Assembly: GCF_028993615.1 (NCBI RefSeq)
Contig: NZ_CP118632.1
Span: 1,426,001-1,490,000 of the forward strand
Reading direction: 5' to 3'
Source of the DNA: Herbaspirillum sp. WKF16
GTDB taxonomy: Bacteria > Pseudomonadota > Gammaproteobacteria > Burkholderiales > Burkholderiaceae_D
DNA: 64,000 nucleotides
In this document: in pieces, positions 32,807-40,607 of the stretch
Layout: every line of letters begins with the position of its first letter
Numbering within the stretch: the stretch's first letter is position 1
Program-made: the position numbers and the translations under genes
Notes under the pieces: generated by a model
Database searches by the model: none
What the model was told of the DNA's origin: nothing
What the model saw: only the letters and a program-made list of their open reading frames with translations

Positions 32807-34009
32807 TTACTTCTCGACCTTGGCCAGCACTTCTTCCAGCATGACGAACATCTGGTCGATTTCTTCCTTGCTGACATTGAGCGAGGGCATGAAGCGCAGA
32901 AGGTTGGGGCGCGGGGCGTTCAACAGCAGGCCCACCGGCTCCAGGTTGCGCGCGGCTTCGACGATCTGCGGGCCGATGTCGCGGCCCAGCTGCAGCGCGC
33001 GCAGCAGGCCTTCGCCGCGTTCGCCTTCGAAGCCGTACTTCTCGGAGATCTCCAGCGAGCGCTGGCGCAGGTAGGCGCCGCGTTCGCGCACGGTTTCCAT
33101 GAAGCCGGGCTTGAGCAGCTCCTTGATCACCGCCACGCCCACCGCCGTCATCAGCGGGTTGCCGTTGTAGGTGCCGCCCTGTTCGCCGGCCTCGAAGCAG
33201 GCGATGTCCTCGCGCGCCAGCAGCGCGGCCAGCGGCACGCCGCCGCCGATGCCCTTGCCCAGGGTCATGATGTCGGGCTCGACGCCCGAGAGCTGGTAGC
33301 CGAACAGTTCGCCGGTGCGGCCCATGCCGCTTTGCACCTCGTCGACGATCAACAGCAGGTTGGCCTGCTTGGTCAGGCGGCGCAGGCCCTGCATGAATTC
33401 GCGGGTGGCGGGGATCACGCCGCCTTCGCCCTGCACCGGCTCCAGCATCACGGCCACGGTGTGCTTGGTGATCAGCGCCTCGACGCTGGCCAAATCGTTG
33501 AGCGTGGCCTTGGGGAAGCCCGGCACCTGCGGCGCGAACATGGTGTCCCAGCCGTCCTTGCCGCTGGCCGACATGGTGGCGATGGTGCGGCCGTGGAAGC
33601 TGTGCTTGAAGGTGATGATCTCGAAGCGGGCGTCGCCGTTGGTGGCCGGGTTCTTCTTGCCCCACTTGCGCGCCAGCTTGATGGCGCCTTCATTGGCCTC
33701 GGCGCCGCTGTTGGCGAAGAACACGCGGTCGAACGCCGAGTTGGCCGTCAGCAGGTTGGCCAGCTCGATGGAGGGCGCGTTGAAGAAGGCGGGCGAGGGG
33801 TTGATCAGCTTCTTGCCTTGCGCGACCAGCGCATCGGCGATGCATTGCGGCGCGTGGCCCAGGGCATTGACCGCCCAGCCTTGCAGGTAGTCGAGGTAGC
33901 GCTTGCCCTTATGGTCGGTCAGCCACATGCCGTCGCCTTCGGTGAAGACCAGCTCGGGACGGTTGGTGACGTACATCAGCTTGTTGCTGTCGAACTCTTG
34001 GTATTGCAT
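32807..34009 (-). CDS. argD: acetylornithine transaminase (ArgD)
   Basis: A 400-residue PLP-dependent class III aminotransferase. [21 protein letters not shown] is the ArgD-like cofactor region, [18 protein letters not shown] carries the PLP-contacting aspartate, and [17 protein letters not shown] contains the Schiff-base lysine. It makes N-acetylornithine from N-acetylglutamate semialdehyde in arginine synthesis, and may also act in lysine synthesis. The ATG at 34009 has GGAG seven bases upstream. The leader of about 215 bases contains a promoter, an arginine-rich leader peptide, an antiterminator and a U8 terminator, which suggests control by charged arginyl-tRNA. Other class III aminotransferases (ornithine, succinylornithine) are the alternatives. 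Confidence 0.9.
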   Translation of the reverse strand: MQYQEFDSNKLMYVTNRPELVFTEGDGMWLTDHKGKRYLDYLQGWAVNALGHAPQCIADALVAQGKKLINPSPAFFNAPSIELANLLTANSAFDRVFFANSGAEANEGAIKLARKWGKKNPATNGDARFEIITFKHSFHGRTIATMSASGKDGWDTMFAPQVPGFPKATLNDLASVEALITKHTVAVMLEPVQGEGGVIPATREFMQGLRRLTKQANLLLIVDEVQSGMGRTGELFGYQLSGVEPDIMTLGKGIGGGVPLAALLAREDIACFEAGEQGGTYNGNPLMTAVGVAVIKELLKPGFMETVRERGAYLRQRSLEISEKYGFEGERGEGLLRALQLGRDIGPQIVEAARNLEPVGLLLNAPRPNLLRFMPSLNVSKEEIDQMFVMLEEVLAKVEK

Positions 34010-34108
34010 CGATAGGCTCCTGCAAGGAATGGGTTGATTGGATTGGTGCGGGGCAGACCGGCCTGGAAGCAACGGCGGAAAGCGCACGGCAAAACCCGAA
34101 TGGCGGAT

Positions 34109-34139
34109 AAAAAAAAGCCACAGGGTTTGCCTGTGGCTT
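34109..34139 (-). terminator. terminator of the argD leader
   Basis: On the minus strand AAGCCACAGG pairs with CCUGUGGCUU (34139-34130 with 34124-34115) around CAAAC, a 10-bp stem, followed by eight U residues (34116-34109). It lies 100 bases before the argD start, so it would stop transcription before the gene unless antitermination occurs. Confidence 0.9.
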
Positions 34140-34155
34140 CGCGATTCGTTTCACT

Positions 34156-34224
34156 TCACGCGCACAGCGGCAAACCTTCCAGAGGTTGGCTGCGACGTCG
34201 TAAAAATGTGGCGTTGGCGATCAT
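34156..34224 (-). CDS. arginine-rich leader peptide, 22 residues
   Basis: The frame reads MIANATFLRRRSQPLEG and five further residues before TGA at 34158-34156. The three arginine codons at residues 9-11 (34200-34192) are CGA, CGT and CGC, the first being rare in this GC-rich DNA. The stop codon falls just past the antiterminator 5' arm, where a terminating ribosome would mask it. There is no Shine-Dalgarno motif; the promoter at 34232-34260 would place the RNA start at or next to the AUG, so translation may be leaderless. The peptide is probably only a sensor. Confidence 0.6.
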   Translation of the reverse strand: MIANATFLRRRSQPLEGLPLCA

Positions 34225-34231
34225 GCGGTCA

Positions 34232-34260
34232 ATATTAGGACGTTTTGCGCACAGCGTCAA
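34232..34260 (-). promoter_or_regulatory. sigma70-type promoter of the argD leader
   Basis: On the minus strand TTGACG (34260-34255) and TAATAT (34237-34232) are separated by exactly 17 bases. The predicted start point is at about 34225-34224, at the leader peptide's ATG. It is among the best hexamer pairs in the window. Confidence 0.75.
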
Positions 34261-34380
34261 AAAGAATTGTCCGCAATTTTGCCTCATTTTCAGCGTCGTT
34301 GCATTTGCGCCGCCACCTTGCCCGGCGAGGGTTTGCCGTGATCATCGCAAAACCGGATGACCGCGGCGTGACACGCCGCC

Positions 34381-35424
34381 TCAGTTCGCCGCCGGCGCGT
34401 CCTTGGCGAGATCGGCCTCGGAGGTGAACGAGTCGGCGTAGAACTCGTCTTCCGGCAGCTTGCACTGGGCCACGAATTCGCGCTGCGCCGACTCCACCAC
34501 GATGGGCGCGCCGCAGGCGTAGACCTGGTGGCCGGAGAGGTCGGGGAAGTCTTCCATCACCGCGCGGTGGACGAAGCCGGTGCGGCCGCTCCAGTTGTCT
34601 TCCGGCGTGGCGTTGGAGACCACCGGCACATAGGTGAAGGCCGGCAGGTCGCGGCTCCACTGTTCGCACAGCGCGTTCATGTACAGGTCCTGCGGACGGC
34701 GGCCGCCCCAGTACAGCGTGACGGGACGCTTGGATCCGGCGTGTTCCAGTTGCTCGATGATCGCCTTGATCGGCGCGAAGCCGGTGCCGGAGGCCAGCAG
34801 CACGATGGGCTTGTCGGAATCCTCGCGCAGGAAGAAGGTGCCCAGCGGACCTTCGATGCGCAGGATGTCGCGCTCCTTCATCGTGGTGAATACCTGGTCG
34901 GTGAACAGGCCGCCCGGCAGGTGGCGGATATGCAGGCTCATCGGACCGTCCTGGTGCGGGGCGCTGGCCATGCTGTAGCTGCGGCGCTTGCCGTCGCGCA
35001 GCATGAATTCGACGTACTGGCCGGCCTTGTATTGCAGGCGTTCGTTGGCCGGCAACTGCAGCGAGAGCACGATGACGTCATCGGCCAGCTTTTCCAGGCC
35101 GGCCACGCGCACCGGCATCTTGCGGATCGGGAATTCGCCCACGCCGGCCACTTCGCGCGCCTCGATCACGACATCGGTGGAGGGCTTGGCGCAGCAGAAC
35201 AGCGAGAAGCCCAGCTGTTCGTCATGGGCCGAGAGCGCGCGCTCCTGGTGCGGGCCATGTTCCACGTTGCCTGACACCAGCTTGCCCTTGCAGGAGCTGC
35301 ACGCGCCGTTCTTGCAGCCGTAGGGCAGGCCGACGCCGGCGCGGATGGCCGCGGTGAGGATGGTTTCGCCTTCATCGCAGGTGAACTGGCGACCGCTGGG
35401 CTGTACTGTGACTTGGAAACTCAT
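34381..35424 (-). CDS. 2Fe-2S/FAD oxidoreductase (CDP-6-deoxy-glucoseen reductase like)
   Basis: A 347-residue flavoprotein with an N-terminal plant-type [2Fe-2S] ferredoxin domain and a C-terminal ferredoxin-NAD(P)H reductase. The cluster cysteines are in GCKNGACSSCKG (CxxxxCxxC) with the fourth in FSLFCC. RSYSMAS binds FAD, and LLASGTGFAPIKAI with VYACGAP are the NAD(P)H-binding motifs. The family includes AscD/RfbI used in dideoxysugar synthesis and electron-transfer partners of oxygenases. No sugar-synthesis genes are near, so it may be a general reductase. The start is ATG at 35424, only 36 bases from the divergent neighbour. Confidence 0.9.
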   Translation of the reverse strand: MSFQVTVQPSGRQFTCDEGETILTAAIRAGVGLPYGCKNGACSSCKGKLVSGNVEHGPHQERALSAHDEQLGFSLFCCAKPSTDVVIEAREVAGVGEFPIRKMPVRVAGLEKLADDVIVLSLQLPANERLQYKAGQYVEFMLRDGKRRSYSMASAPHQDGPMSLHIRHLPGGLFTDQVFTTMKERDILRIEGPLGTFFLREDSDKPIVLLASGTGFAPIKAIIEQLEHAGSKRPVTLYWGGRRPQDLYMNALCEQWSRDLPAFTYVPVVSNATPEDNWSGRTGFVHRAVMEDFPDLSGHQVYACGAPIVVESAQREFVAQCKLPEDEFYADSFTSEADLAKDAPAAN

Positions 35425-35460
35425 ACAATTCTGTTTCTGGACTGATAAGGATTGAACACC

Positions 35461-36333
35461 GTGAAAAAACTGGGCTTGCCGCGGGTACTGATTCTGGGGT
35501 GCGGCGATGTCGGCCTGCGCCTGTTGCCGCTGCTGTTGCCGCGCCATCGCGTGCTGGCCGTGACCAGCAACCCCGAACGCTGCGCCGAACTGCGCGCCGC
35601 CGGCGCCGTTCCCATCGTCGCCGACCTCGACCGGCCGCATACCCTGGGCCGGCTGGCGCGGCTGGCGCCGACCATCGTGCACCTGGCGCCGCCGCAGGCC
35701 GAAGGCGCGAAAGACCGGCGCACCCGCAATTTGGCCGCCATTTTACCCGAGGGCGCGCGCCTGGTTTATATCAGCACCACCGGCGTGTACGGCGATTGCG
35801 GCGGCGCGCGCTTCGACGAGACCCGCGCCGTCAATCCGCAGAACGCGCGCGCGGTGCGCCGCGTGGATGCCGAAGGCGTGCTGCGCGCCTGGGCCCGGCG
35901 CAGCGGCGCGCGCCTGTCCATCCTGCGCGTGCCCGGCATCTACGCGGCCGACCGGCTGCCGGCCGAACGCCTGAAGAAGGGCACGCCGGCGCTGGCCGCG
36001 GCCGACGATGTCTACACCAACCACATCCACGCCGGCGACCTGGCGCGCGCGGCCGCGGCGGCGCTGCTGCGCGGCGCGCCCAACCGCGTCTACCACGCGG
36101 TCGACGATACCGAACTGAAGATGGCCGACTACTTCGACGCCGCCGCCGATGCGCTGGGGCTGCCGCGTCCGCCGCGCCTGCCGCGCGCCGAGCTGGAGCG
36201 GGCGGTGTCGCCGGCGCTGCTGTCGTTCATGTCGGAGTCGCGCCGGCTGGACAACCGCCGGCTCAAGCAGGAGCTGGGTTTGCGGCTGCGCTATCCGGAC
36301 GTGCAGGCCTTGCTGGCCGAAATGAAGAGATGA
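35461..36333 (+). CDS. NAD(P)-binding epimerase-like protein (extended SDR)
   Basis: A 290-residue protein with an N-terminal Rossmann motif (VLILGCGDVGLRLLPLLLP) and the SDR-type segment LVYISTTGVYGDCGG, where serine/threonine and tyrosine fit the catalytic region of nucleotide-sugar epimerase relatives of the YeeZ group. THNHIHAGDLARAA-like TNHIHAGDLARAA and YHAVDDTELKMADYFDA follow. I chose GTG at 35461, with AAGG ten bases upstream, over TTG at 35452, which is too close to that site. It is divergent from the iron-sulfur reductase and its role is unknown. Confidence 0.85.
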   Translation: MKKLGLPRVLILGCGDVGLRLLPLLLPRHRVLAVTSNPERCAELRAAGAVPIVADLDRPHTLGRLARLAPTIVHLAPPQAEGAKDRRTRNLAAILPEGARLVYISTTGVYGDCGGARFDETRAVNPQNARAVRRVDAEGVLRAWARRSGARLSILRVPGIYAADRLPAERLKKGTPALAAADDVYTNHIHAGDLARAAAAALLRGAPNRVYHAVDDTELKMADYFDAAADALGLPRPPRLPRAELERAVSPALLSFMSESRRLDNRRLKQELGLRLRYPDVQALLAEMKR

Positions 36334-36378
36334 TTGCCATCCTGCATCTTTTGGCCTTTATGCAATTTCAGATGCTTT

Positions 36379-36399
36379 CTTATTCGAAATTCGAATAAG
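36379..36399. promoter_or_regulatory. perfect 21-bp palindrome upstream of the ABC operon
   Basis: CTTATTCGAA - A - TTCGAATAAG is a perfect 10+1+10 inverted repeat within an AT-rich stretch. It lies 220 bases before the ATPase start and 46 bases after the previous gene. TTGACT at 36424-36429 downstream could be a -35 element. It is likely the operator of a dimeric regulator that is not encoded in this window nearby. Confidence 0.6.
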
Positions 36400-36599
36400 C
36401 ATAAGAATTTAAAATAGTTGTCTTGACTGGCGGGCAACAGTACAGTGCCACACTGAAATAAATGGGGGATCCCGCCCGCGATGCAGGACAAGACGGCGCC
36501 ATGCCGCAACCGCATCCATTCCGGCCCGGGCCGTCGCCAGCCTTTCTCCCTTTCCACACCCAATTCCACAGCGAGCGGCCATGGCGGCCGCCGGACGAC

Positions 36600-37373
36600 A
36601 TGAAGCTATCTTTCAACAACGTCGCCAAGCGTTTCGGCGACCTGCACGTGATCGAGGAATTCACCCGCGAGATCGAATCGGGTGAGCTGGTCGCATTGGT
36701 CGGCCCCTCCGGCTGCGGCAAGTCGACCTTGCTGCACATGGCCGCCGGCCTGGAAAAAGCCAGCGCCGGATCGGTCACCGGCGACGGCCAGGAGATCCGC
36801 GGCCCGAACCCCGAGCGCACCCTGATGTTCCAGGAGAACGCGCTCTACCCGTGGCTGACGCTGGAGCAGAACGTGGCGCTGGCGCTGGAGTTCCAGAAGG
36901 TCGACAAGAAGCAGGCGGCGCAGCAGGCGCGCGCCTGGCTGGACAACGTCAAGCTCAAGGGTTTCGAACACTACTATCCGCACCAGGTCTCGGGCGGCAT
37001 GCGCCAGCGCGCGGCCCTGGCGCGCGCCTTCATCTCCAAGCCGCGCGCGTTGCTGCTCGATGAGCCCTTCGGCGCGCTCGACGCGCTGACCCGCATGACG
37101 CTGCAGGACGCGCTGCGCGACCTGATTCGCCAGCAGGGCCCGACCGTGCTGCTGGTGACGCACGATGTCGACGAGGCGCTGTTCCTGGCCGACCGCATCT
37201 TCGTGTTCAGCCCGCGCCCGGCCAAGGTGCTCAAGGAGTTCAACCTGGTGCACCACGACAAGACGCACGACCTGTCCGAATTCGCGGCCATCCGCCGCGA
37301 GATACTCTGCCTGCTGGGCATCCATGCCGAGCAGGATGAATTTTCAAAAACATTAGAAGGGGTTGGAGTATGA
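36600..37373 (+). CDS. nitrate/sulfonate/taurine-type ABC transporter ATPase
   Basis: A 257-residue ATPase of the SsuB/TauB/NrtD family. Walker [11 protein letters not shown]-loop LMFQENALYPWLT, signature VSGGMRQRAALARA, Walker [14 protein letters not shown] and H-loop LLVTHDVDEALFLAD are all present. The start at 36600 begins the conserved domain (MKLSFNNVAKRFGD); the frame stays open to 36462 but without family residues. Its stop overlaps the binding-protein start by four bases (ATGA). The operon continues with a binding protein, a permease and a second binding-like protein. Confidence 0.92.
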   Translation: MKLSFNNVAKRFGDLHVIEEFTREIESGELVALVGPSGCGKSTLLHMAAGLEKASAGSVTGDGQEIRGPNPERTLMFQENALYPWLTLEQNVALALEFQKVDKKQAAQQARAWLDNVKLKGFEHYYPHQVSGGMRQRAALARAFISKPRALLLDEPFGALDALTRMTLQDALRDLIRQQGPTVLLVTHDVDEALFLADRIFVFSPRPAKVLKEFNLVHHDKTHDLSEFAAIRREILCLLGIHAEQDEFSKTLEGVGV

Positions 37374-38365
37374 AACTCGCACGCATCCTGGTTCCCGCCT
37401 TGGCCGCACTGGCCTTCGCCAACAACGCCATGGCGCTGGAAAAGTTCAAGATCGGCTACCTGCGCGTGATGGACGACGCCCAGGCGATGGCCGCCTATGA
37501 AGCCGGCCTCTACAAGAAGTACGGCCTGGATGTGGAACTGATCGAGTTCAAGTCCGGCACCGACCTGGTCAAGGCCATCGTCGGCGGCCAGCTCGACAGC
37601 GGCGTGTTCGGCTTCTCCAACGCCGTGGCCTGGGCCTCCAAGGGCGCGGACCTGAAGGTGGTGGGCGGCGCGCAGCTGGGCTATCACGCGCTGGTGGCGC
37701 GCGAGGATTCGGGCATCAACAAGGTGGCCGATCTGAAGGGCAAGACCCTGGCCTCGCAGGCTGAGGGCAGCACCGCCGATACCGTCCTGAAGGGCGTGGT
37801 CCTGAAGGACGCCGGCGTCAAGCCGGACGACGTGAACGTGATGGGCGTCTCGCCGCAGGTGGCGGTGCAGTCGCTGGTGGGCAAGCGCGTCGACGCCGCC
37901 TTCCTGTTCGAGCCGCAGGCGCGCATCGCCCAGCTGATCGCGCCGGTCAAGCAGATCTATGAAATCGGCGAAGTCTGGCCCTTCCCCTGCATGGTGGTGA
38001 TCACCTCCGGCGATACGCTGAAGAAGAAGCGCGACGCCGTCTGGAAGTCGCTGGACGCGCAACGCGACGCCATCGCGCTGCTGCAGAAGAAACCCGCCGA
38101 GGCTTCCAAGCTGATCGCAGGCTACTTCATCGCCGAGCCGACCCTGAAGACCTTGAAGCATGGCGAACTGCTGCGCGAAGACGTGATCCGCGACGCCATC
38201 AAGAGCCAGACCTTCACCCCGAAGATCTCGAAGAAGGATCAGGACCGCATGCAGGAAATCTCCAACATCCTGCAGGAACAGGGCGCATTGAAGACGCGCG
38301 ACGGCAAGCCGTTCGACGTGAATTCGATCACCGACCTGTCCTGGCAGCAAGCGCGCAAGCTGTAA
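37370..38365 (+). CDS. NMT1/SsuA-like substrate-binding protein
   Basis: A 331-residue periplasmic binding protein with a signal peptide ending near NAMALEK. KIGYLRVMDDAQAMAAYEAGLYKKYGL, VELIEFKSGTDLVKAIVGGQLD and LKGKTLASQAEGSTAD are typical of the nitrate/sulfonate/thiamine-precursor (NMT1) binding proteins. Translation is coupled to the ATPase gene. The substrate is a small anion or nitrogen/sulfur compound; the sequence does not tell which. Confidence 0.9.
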   Translation: MKLARILVPALAALAFANNAMALEKFKIGYLRVMDDAQAMAAYEAGLYKKYGLDVELIEFKSGTDLVKAIVGGQLDSGVFGFSNAVAWASKGADLKVVGGAQLGYHALVAREDSGINKVADLKGKTLASQAEGSTADTVLKGVVLKDAGVKPDDVNVMGVSPQVAVQSLVGKRVDAAFLFEPQARIAQLIAPVKQIYEIGEVWPFPCMVVITSGDTLKKKRDAVWKSLDAQRDAIALLQKKPAEASKLIAGYFIAEPTLKTLKHGELLREDVIRDAIKSQTFTPKISKKDQDRMQEISNILQEQGALKTRDGKPFDVNSITDLSWQQARKL

Positions 38366-38464
38366 TCGCCGGCGCGGCGACGGCAAGATCGCCGCGCGGG
38401 TTTCCGCATCCGTTTTTCCTGGCCGGAGGTTTCCGGCCATCGTCATTTATAAGTATCAAGACTT

Positions 38465-39238
38465 ATGAGTTCACAGCGCCGCGTTACCGGTTACCGTAAG
38501 AAGCTCGCCATGCTCCTGGCGATCGCATTCATCCTGTTGATGTGGCAGATCGCGGCCTGGTCGCTGCCGTCCTTCCTGATGCCGGGCGTGCCGTCGGTGG
38601 CGGTGCGGCTGTTCGAGGAGGTGCAGTCCAGCAACTTCCGCCAGGCCTTGTTCGGCAGCCTTTACCGGCTGGGCCTGGGCTACGGTTCGGCGCTGCTGTT
38701 CGGCATCGGCTTCGGCCTGATCGGCGCCGTGCTGTTCTTCTTCCGCGAAGTGCTGAAGTCGGCCATCGTGATCCTGCAGTCGATCCCCTCGATCGCCTGG
38801 GTGCCGCTGTTCCTGATCCTGATGGGCTTCGGCAACCTGCCGATGATCGTGGTGGTCGCCATCGCCGCCTTCTTCCCGGCCGCGCTGTCGGTGATGAACG
38901 CCACCGAGAGCGTGCTGCAGGTGCATGTCTCGGCGGCCCGCGTGATGGGCGCTTCGCGCGCCGGCATGCTGCGCCGCGTGTACCTGCCGGCGGTGATGCC
39001 GGAGCTGATCACCGGCGCCCAGCTGGCCTTCGGCAACGCCTGGCGCGCGCTGATCTCGGCCGAGATGCTGGTCGGTTTCGGCAAGGGCCTGGGCCGCACG
39101 CTGGCCTATTCCGGCGAGACCGCCGACATGGTGGGCGTGATGGCCAACATCCTGACCATCGCCATCCTTGCCGCGCTGATCGACCAGGTGATCCTGGAAA
39201 ACCTGAAGCATCGCCTGTTGCGCTACCAATACGTCTGA
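38465..39238 (+). CDS. ABC transporter permease, SsuC/TauC type
   Basis: A 257-residue inner-membrane permease with about six helices. The EAA-type loop is VHVSAARVMGASRAGMLRRV near residue 160, before YLPAVMPELITGAQLAFGNAWRALISAEM, which is the family's C-terminal motif. It is the only permease gene in the operon, so the complex would contain a homodimer. It starts 100 bases after the binding-protein gene without a strong ribosome site. Confidence 0.92.
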   Translation: MSSQRRVTGYRKKLAMLLAIAFILLMWQIAAWSLPSFLMPGVPSVAVRLFEEVQSSNFRQALFGSLYRLGLGYGSALLFGIGFGLIGAVLFFFREVLKSAIVILQSIPSIAWVPLFLILMGFGNLPMIVVVAIAAFFPAALSVMNATESVLQVHVSAARVMGASRAGMLRRVYLPAVMPELITGAQLAFGNAWRALISAEMLVGFGKGLGRTLAYSGETADMVGVMANILTIAILAALIDQVILENLKHRLLRYQYV

Positions 39239-39245
39239 TTACGCC

Positions 39246-40034
39246 ATGATGCCGCGCCTGTTACTGCTGCCGCTGGCCTGCCTGTTCGCCGCCGTCGCGC
39301 AGGCGGGCGTGCTCGACGCCGCCCAGCAGGGCGGCGCCCTGCGCGTGGGACTGGACTACGTCCCCCCGCCGTACAAGGGCGGCATGAAATTCCGCACGCC
39401 GGAAAGTCCCGACACCGTGCTGGCCGATGACCTCGCGGCCCAGTTCAAGCTCAAGGCCGACTACCAGGGCAACGCCCCCGGCGGCGCCTTGCAGGCGCTG
39501 AAGAGTGCCCGTCCGGACCTGGCCATCACGCTGGCGGCGGAAGGCGATGCCCCTGCCGGCGCCGTGATCATCCCGACCGGCTACAGCGCCGGCGGCATGG
39601 CCATCATGCGCACCGACACCACCATTCGCAAATGGGAAGACCTGAAGGGCCGCACCGTGTGCGTCTCGCAAGGTTCGCCCTACGTCGGCACCCTGGCCGC
39701 GCGCTATGGCGCCATCGAGAAGCTGATGCGCGCGCCGGCCGATTCGCTGCTGGCGGTACGCGTCGGCGAATGCGACGCCGGCGTGCACGACGACGCCATG
39801 ATGAAGGAGCTGCTCAAGCTGCCGGAATGGAAGAAGTTCTCGGCCCAGCTGGCGCCGACCGGTCGCCGCAACCTGGTGCTCCAGGTGCGCGGCGCGGATG
39901 CCGCCGACCTGGCCGCGATCAGGCAGGCTGCGGCGCGCTGGAACGAGGCCTATTGGGCCGGCGTGAAGAAGAAGTGGGTCAACAGCGTCGCCTTTGAGGT
40001 TTATCTCGACCAGAACGTGCCCGACTGTCACTGA
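39246..40034 (+). CDS. second substrate-binding protein, family 3 type
   Basis: A 262-residue periplasmic protein with a short signal peptide (LLLLPLACLFAAVAQAG). LRVGLDYVPPPYKGG and AIMRTDTTIRKWEDLKGRTVCVSQGSPYVGTLAA resemble the amino-acid binding-protein family. It starts 8 bases after the permease stop, so it belongs to the operon although its family usually works with a different kind of transporter. It may deliver a second substrate or act as a sensor or scavenger. Confidence 0.85.
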   Translation: MMPRLLLLPLACLFAAVAQAGVLDAAQQGGALRVGLDYVPPPYKGGMKFRTPESPDTVLADDLAAQFKLKADYQGNAPGGALQALKSARPDLAITLAAEGDAPAGAVIIPTGYSAGGMAIMRTDTTIRKWEDLKGRTVCVSQGSPYVGTLAARYGAIEKLMRAPADSLLAVRVGECDAGVHDDAMMKELLKLPEWKKFSAQLAPTGRRNLVLQVRGADAADLAAIRQAAARWNEAYWAGVKKKWVNSVAFEVYLDQNVPDCH

Positions 40035-40257
40035 TCCTCGCAGCGGCTTTGCCTTTTTGCCATGTTCATTGCCTGGCCGACATGTTTTGGGGGCGCCAGG
40101 GTTGCAGGGCAAATAACATCGCGCGCGCAATCTGAGGTTTTTTTGTCGTCTAGTGGATTTCCTGAGTGGCGCAGCGCGGCAATAGGCGTAACATGGCGAC
40201 CTGAAGCATTGCACAGTACCTGGACATAAACCGAACACCAGCAACAGGGAGCCCACC

Positions 40258-40527
40258 ATGCCCATCGATCTTGCCGCCGCCGTCAGCGCCGTCATCCCAA
40301 ATCCCAACGGCAACACCACGTCCACCGGCAAGGCCACCGATCCGGACCAGGTTCGCCGCACCGACGAAGCGCGCATGGCGCAGCAGGCCGAACAGCGTCG
40401 CCTGGAAGAAATCCAGGCTGACGAGAAGCGCGCCGAAACCGCGCGCGAAGACCGCAACCGCCGCGAGCAGATCTCGCGCAACGCCACCGGCGAGATCATC
40501 GGCACCACGGTCAACTCGGTCGCCTGA
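40258..40527 (+). CDS. small charged hypothetical protein, 89 residues
   Basis: An 89-residue protein with no recognised domain. The middle (about residues 33-70, QVRRTDEARMAQQAEQRRLE and onward) is rich in glutamate, arginine and glutamine and should form a single charged helix or coiled coil. The ends are polar and glycine/threonine-rich. The ATG has an ACAGGGAGC ribosome site and the gene is followed by a strong terminator, both supporting a real monocistronic gene. There is no signal peptide or membrane segment. The 223 bases upstream hold no other gene. Confidence 0.7.
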   Translation: MPIDLAAAVSAVIPNPNGNTTSTGKATDPDQVRRTDEARMAQQAEQRRLEEIQADEKRAETAREDRNRREQISRNATGEIIGTTVNSVA

Positions 40528-40549
40528 GCATTCTCCGCTGAAGAATCGA

Positions 40550-40583
40550 AAAAGCCCGCACGGCATCGGCCGTGCGGGCTTTT
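40550..40583. terminator. bidirectional terminator
   Basis: A 15-bp stem, AAAAGCCCGCACGGC (40550-40564) with its complement at 40569-40583 around ATCG. A runs on the left and T runs on the right mean it can serve both the 89-residue gene and the convergent antiporter gene. Confidence 0.9.
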
Positions 40584-40607
40584 GTTTTTGCGCGCCGCCG
40601 GCGCGCA

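Larger units (their letters stand above)
34109..34224 (-). promoter_or_regulatory. putative arginine attenuator of argD
   Basis: In the direction of transcription the RNA has: a 22-codon leader (34224-34156) with CGA CGT CGC in a row; hairpin AACCU/AGGUU (34187-34173) just after them; GGUUUGCC-GC-UGUG (34176-34163), which pairs with CACAGGCAAACC (34135-34124) to make a 12-bp antiterminator; and a terminator that uses the same bases. The hairpin, antiterminator and terminator are mutually exclusive in the order expected of ribosome-mediated attenuation. A ribosome stalled at the arginine codons would cover AACCU and free GGUUUGCC, leading to read-through into argD. The remaining 34010-34108 shows only the ribosome site. 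Confidence 0.75.
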
